Part shown: positions 60,640 to 64,000 of the stretch, in pieces | How positions within the stretch are numbered: position 1 is the first letter of the stretch | Layout: every line of letters starts with the position of its first letter | Origin: Istiophorus platypterus | Taxonomy: Eukaryota > Chordata > Actinopteri > Istiophoriformes > Istiophoridae | Direction of reading: 5' to 3' | Length of the DNA stretch: 64,000 nt | Assembly (NCBI GenBank): GCA_016859345.1 | Contig: CM029115.1 | Coordinates: forward strand, 10,857,501 to 10,921,500 | Position numbers and translations under genes: made by a program | Notes under the pieces: generated by a model | What the model was told of the DNA's origin: nothing | What the model saw: the letters and a program-made list of their open reading frames with translations, nothing else | The model's database searches: none

Positions 60640-60960
60640 GATATCATTTATTTATTTATTTATTTTTACAAACTGACACCAGAGTAACTGCCCTACATAT
60701 TAGGTCAAAGCTGAGTTTAGACTATAATTGGTCCTTTTTACTAAATAAAAATGTAATATTGAACACAAGAGCCAAAACACAGTAATAAAGCTTTGATGTT
60801 GTTGCTCGGGGTACATTGCACTCAGGCTTAGTAATGTCTGCACCCTTTGATACCTCTAAATGTATTAAATTATAAATTATAAATTATTTATCTATAATAT
60901 TTATTATTAATAAATATTGTGGTATATACCATTTAATATTATAGGAAACGTAAAAGATAT
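60640..60960. repeat. AT-rich low-complexity patches
   Basis: A (TTTA)n run near 60645-60666 and AAATTATAAATTATA units near 60865-60920, separated by ordinary AT-rich sequence. Confidence 0.75.
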
Positions 60961-63100
60961 CTAGAAAAATGAGATACAAGTAGTTCCTATGAACTCTGGA
61001 CTGTAAATAAACAAAATAAAGTTGAATTTGTTAGACAGACTATTTAAATTAGACAAGAACACTAAAAGAACACTTTTTGTTTGTAGTTATACATTTTCCT
61101 TTTACATTCACTGGAGTCTTTTTAAAGGCAGAGTGAAGTGCCTGCATTTTTTTTGATATGATTTAGGTTGTAGGGAGTAAAAAAAAACATTAAAAAAAAC
61201 TGACCTTCGTACCTCTTTCACAATTTGACAGCTCTAAATAGTTTTTCTTCACTTCCCTTTGTAGTTACAGCTCGGTTTTTGTTAGGCAGCATTCTTATGT
61301 TATTTAATAACAATGAATGAATGAATCATTAATCCAAAAATGTAAATCCCATATAAAGTGTTATTTACAAATGGATGCTGACAGTTGTGTGGAGAGGGCT
61401 TGTTTACTCAAGTTCACTTCAAGAGAATTTCTTACACTGAAAGCAGGTCTCAACCGACAATGTCATCAAATACTCTGCTTCTCATTTTAATCAACAAATT
61501 CCTCTCACTTTGAATTCATTTCAGTGACTCTGTACTAATTTAATTAAAATAGATGAGATGCACAAGAGCAGCTGTATGCCAGTTGTATTTTCAGGGAGCA
61601 CCATTGTAAAACATTGGCTCCGTTTTTATTTGCCGCTGCTGACACCCAGTTCAGATAACATGACCTTCTGACTCTTTCCGTCCACTGGCTGCAAAGGTCA
61701 GGTAGATTAGAAGACAGCCTTGTGGGGTGTGGCCAGGAGCAAACAGGATGTCTTGAGTTTTAGACATAGACTTCATAGATCAATATAGCATCCACATTGA
61801 AATGAGCAGGTCACCGAATGGAGCTGACAGTGCGCTGTAGCAGAGTGGCTCTAAACGATGAATTCAACTATAGTAAGAAAAGAGAAGGAAAAAGAAAAAG
61901 AGTCCAAGATAGAGTTTCCCTTTGGTCGGCCTCCAGATGTGCCTTCGATGCCATTCCTTATTTTCCTGAAATATAACAGTGTGCGCCGTTTGCTGTAGCT
62001 GTAGGCTATAACTGTTCTGTGAAGTGTAATTCTGCAAACTGAAAGGCAACACTGTCCATGGACGCCTTGCCAACATGGCTGACTAGGGGGCATAAATGCA
62101 GGGTTGTATGTAGCCAAAAGGAGCAGACATATCATGTCTGCAAATGACACTCTTGCTTGTTCTCACTATGCCGTGTGGTTGGCAAGAAAACAAGGTTGTC
62201 CCCTCTGTGGCATTTATTTGTATGTGTTTATTTGTACTTTCATGTACGGTCATGTATTTGTTCGGGTCTATAACAATATGCATGCTTGAGGCCACACGTG
62301 TTTATTTGTTCACATGCATGTACAAGTGTGTACAAATCACTGTGTCGCCCTGACTGCATGCCTATGTGTGAGCGCTGTTACTGTACATATGCTTTTCATG
62401 TGCTTGAAAGTTGACACTGGAGCAAAAGCCTCCTGGTTGCCATATATATTTTTAACCCCTCCAGCAGCCTGCAATAATGTTCATGTTAGGATAAATGATT
62501 TGTTTTGCTTGCTGTACACACCAGAGTCAGATCTGAAACCTGTTCAGCCTCCGATTTATCTCCAGTGTTAATTTGTATGCAAAAAGCCTTATAGGTTCAA
62601 AGCTGTGTGTATTCTAATTGTGTTGTGTTTTCTTGTCATTAGCAGTAGGATGATCGAGTGCAGGTCAAATCCAGAGAGCTGGTCTCTGCGAGCTGCGCTG
62701 TCACCACCGCCACCGCTACCACCACACCCATTTGTGCTTGAGTGTGCACATGTGTGGTCAAAGTGAGTTTTGTGTGCGTGTTTGTGTGTCTGTGTGTGTA
62801 CGCACAAAAGGGAACGTGTGCATGCCCTTGTGTCTATGCAGTAAGGCGGATCCTGAGCAGAGCATTGATAAAGCGTTTCACAGTCGCCAGTGATCTGTAG
62901 CAACGGGTAATGTTGGTTTCCGTATCTCGCTCTCTCCCTCTGTGGAGCGCACTGCTGAGTAGACTTAGAGCAGTTCTTGCTTATCACCCACCAGTTGCTT
63001 TTGCTGTGACAGCTTAAAACACATGAGGGACAGATAGCTGTACTCCTGTCATCTTCTGGCTATTCATTGTGACCACCACATTCACAACCATGACCACTAA

Positions 63101-63174
63101 CATCATCATCATCATTGTCATCATCATCATCATCATCCTCCTCATCATCATCATCATCATCATCATTATCATCA
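63101..63174. repeat. (CAT)n trinucleotide repeat
   Basis: About 74 bases of CAT units with a few TGT, CCT and TAT interruptions. It yields poly-Met, poly-Ile and poly-His/Asp-type frames, which are not genes. Confidence 0.95.
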
Positions 63175-63805
63175 CCACCAATACCAGCAGAAGCATTGTG
63201 ACTATAATAAATTCCCTCTTTATCATTACTTCCAAGGGATTCAGTTTTTCCAGTTTGAGAATTCTTACAAAGGCTACATACAATTTACCTATTTCACACC
63301 ATCTAGAGCACCATTTAATTTCCTAACTTAATTCCAGATCAGTCGTGTTTGCATCAGTTGAATGTGAATTAGAATAAATAGCCTTGACATTCAAACAAGT
63401 GAATGTTGTTTGCCTGGAGTGGAGGAGAGCTTTCTGACCTCAGTGGTAAAGATGCACTCTAAAAATACCACAATCCAAGCACAGTAAGTGGAAATGTGGG
63501 TTATCGGGCCGGCAGATATCACTTACAGCAGTTCTATTGGCATCTACAGACAGGACGGACAGATAACAGGCCACTAAAAAAGGACAACAACTAAGCAAAA
63601 GAGTAGGTAAGGGGGAGAATGTTGTTGTGGCGGGGGGATACAGAAGGAAACCAGCAGTTACCTCAGTGGAGGGGATGTGTGACCTTTCCAAAGGAAGTGA
63701 CACATCAGAGAGAGAAAACCTTCATGACACACTGGTCTGTATGTGGGTGTGTATGTGTGTTCAGCCAGACTCAGCTGGTTTGATCCAGCAGTCTGTCTGC
63801 ACCAA

Positions 63806-63825
63806 CAGCAGCAGCAGCAGCAGCA
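63806..63825. repeat. (CAG)6 trinucleotide repeat
   Basis: Six perfect CAG units plus CA. Short and non-coding here as far as can be seen. Confidence 0.9.
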
Positions 63826-64000
63826 TCGCACGGGACAGACTAACCGGCCCGATCAGGCTCAAGCTGCATACGAGAACAATATCGGCTTTTGTTTCATGTC
63901 CGTGATGAAATGTCAAACTCAAGGCAGTCAGGGCAGGACCTGAGGGTTGGTGGTGGGGAAGCTGACCAACCAACCCGGAACAATGGAGTTACTGTGATGA

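Larger units (their letters stand above)
56481..64000. other. Intergenic region downstream of ADGRV1
   Basis: No open frame resembles a known protein and no exon set can be chained. It holds G- and C-runs, TG, CAT and CAG repeats, an AT-rich low-complexity patch (60640-60960) and one candidate regulatory stretch. In other vertebrates ARRDC3 lies on this side of ADGRV1. No ARRDC3 exon is seen here. Confidence 0.75.

Noticed and set aside
63014..63326. Met-rich and Ile-rich open frames
   Set aside because: Translation of the (CAT)n repeat.

Overview
The window is vertebrate nuclear DNA, almost certainly from a teleost and probably a spiny-rayed (acanthomorph) fish. The evidence is split exons with GT-AG introns, AT-rich introns full of CA/TG microsatellites, a decayed fish-type Tc1 transposon, and a 3' tail typical of fish L2-like LINE/SINE copies. 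There is no sign of prokaryotic organisation.

One gene dominates, on the + strand from base 1 to about 56.5 kb: the 3' part of ADGRV1 (GPR98/VLGR1), the very large adhesion G-protein-coupled receptor of the Usher type 2 complex. The 5' part lies outside the window. I traced 26 exons. Every junction has GT...AG and a compatible phase, and together they give an uninterrupted 1,741-residue C-terminal part ending in a stop at 55792-55794. In order it contains the end of one Calx-beta repeat, eight further Calx-beta repeats, a GAIN domain with a complete GPS autoproteolysis motif, seven transmembrane helices, and a cytoplasmic tail ending Thr-His-Leu, a class I PDZ ligand. Residue numbers in the entries count from the first complete codon at base 2.

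Layout: 1-10.5 kb is compact and carries window exons 1-19 (Calx-beta repeats, GAIN/GPS, TM1 and half of TM2). From 10.5 to 55.8 kb only seven small exons remain (rest of the 7TM region and the tail), separated by introns of 2.3-16.9 kb. These introns hold the microsatellites, a long polypyrimidine tract, the Tc1 remnant, the LINE/SINE tail and several stretches that may be conserved non-coding DNA. From about 56.5 kb to the end I see no gene, only simple repeats and one candidate regulatory stretch.

I found no wholly new biological system. The items most worth a second look are a perfect 27-bp palindrome inside the GAIN-coding sequence, a near-perfect RFX X-box in intron 25, the internally deleted Tc1 copy with its IR/DR ends, the 288-bp polypyrimidine tract, and the alternation of acidic and degenerate Calx-beta repeats.
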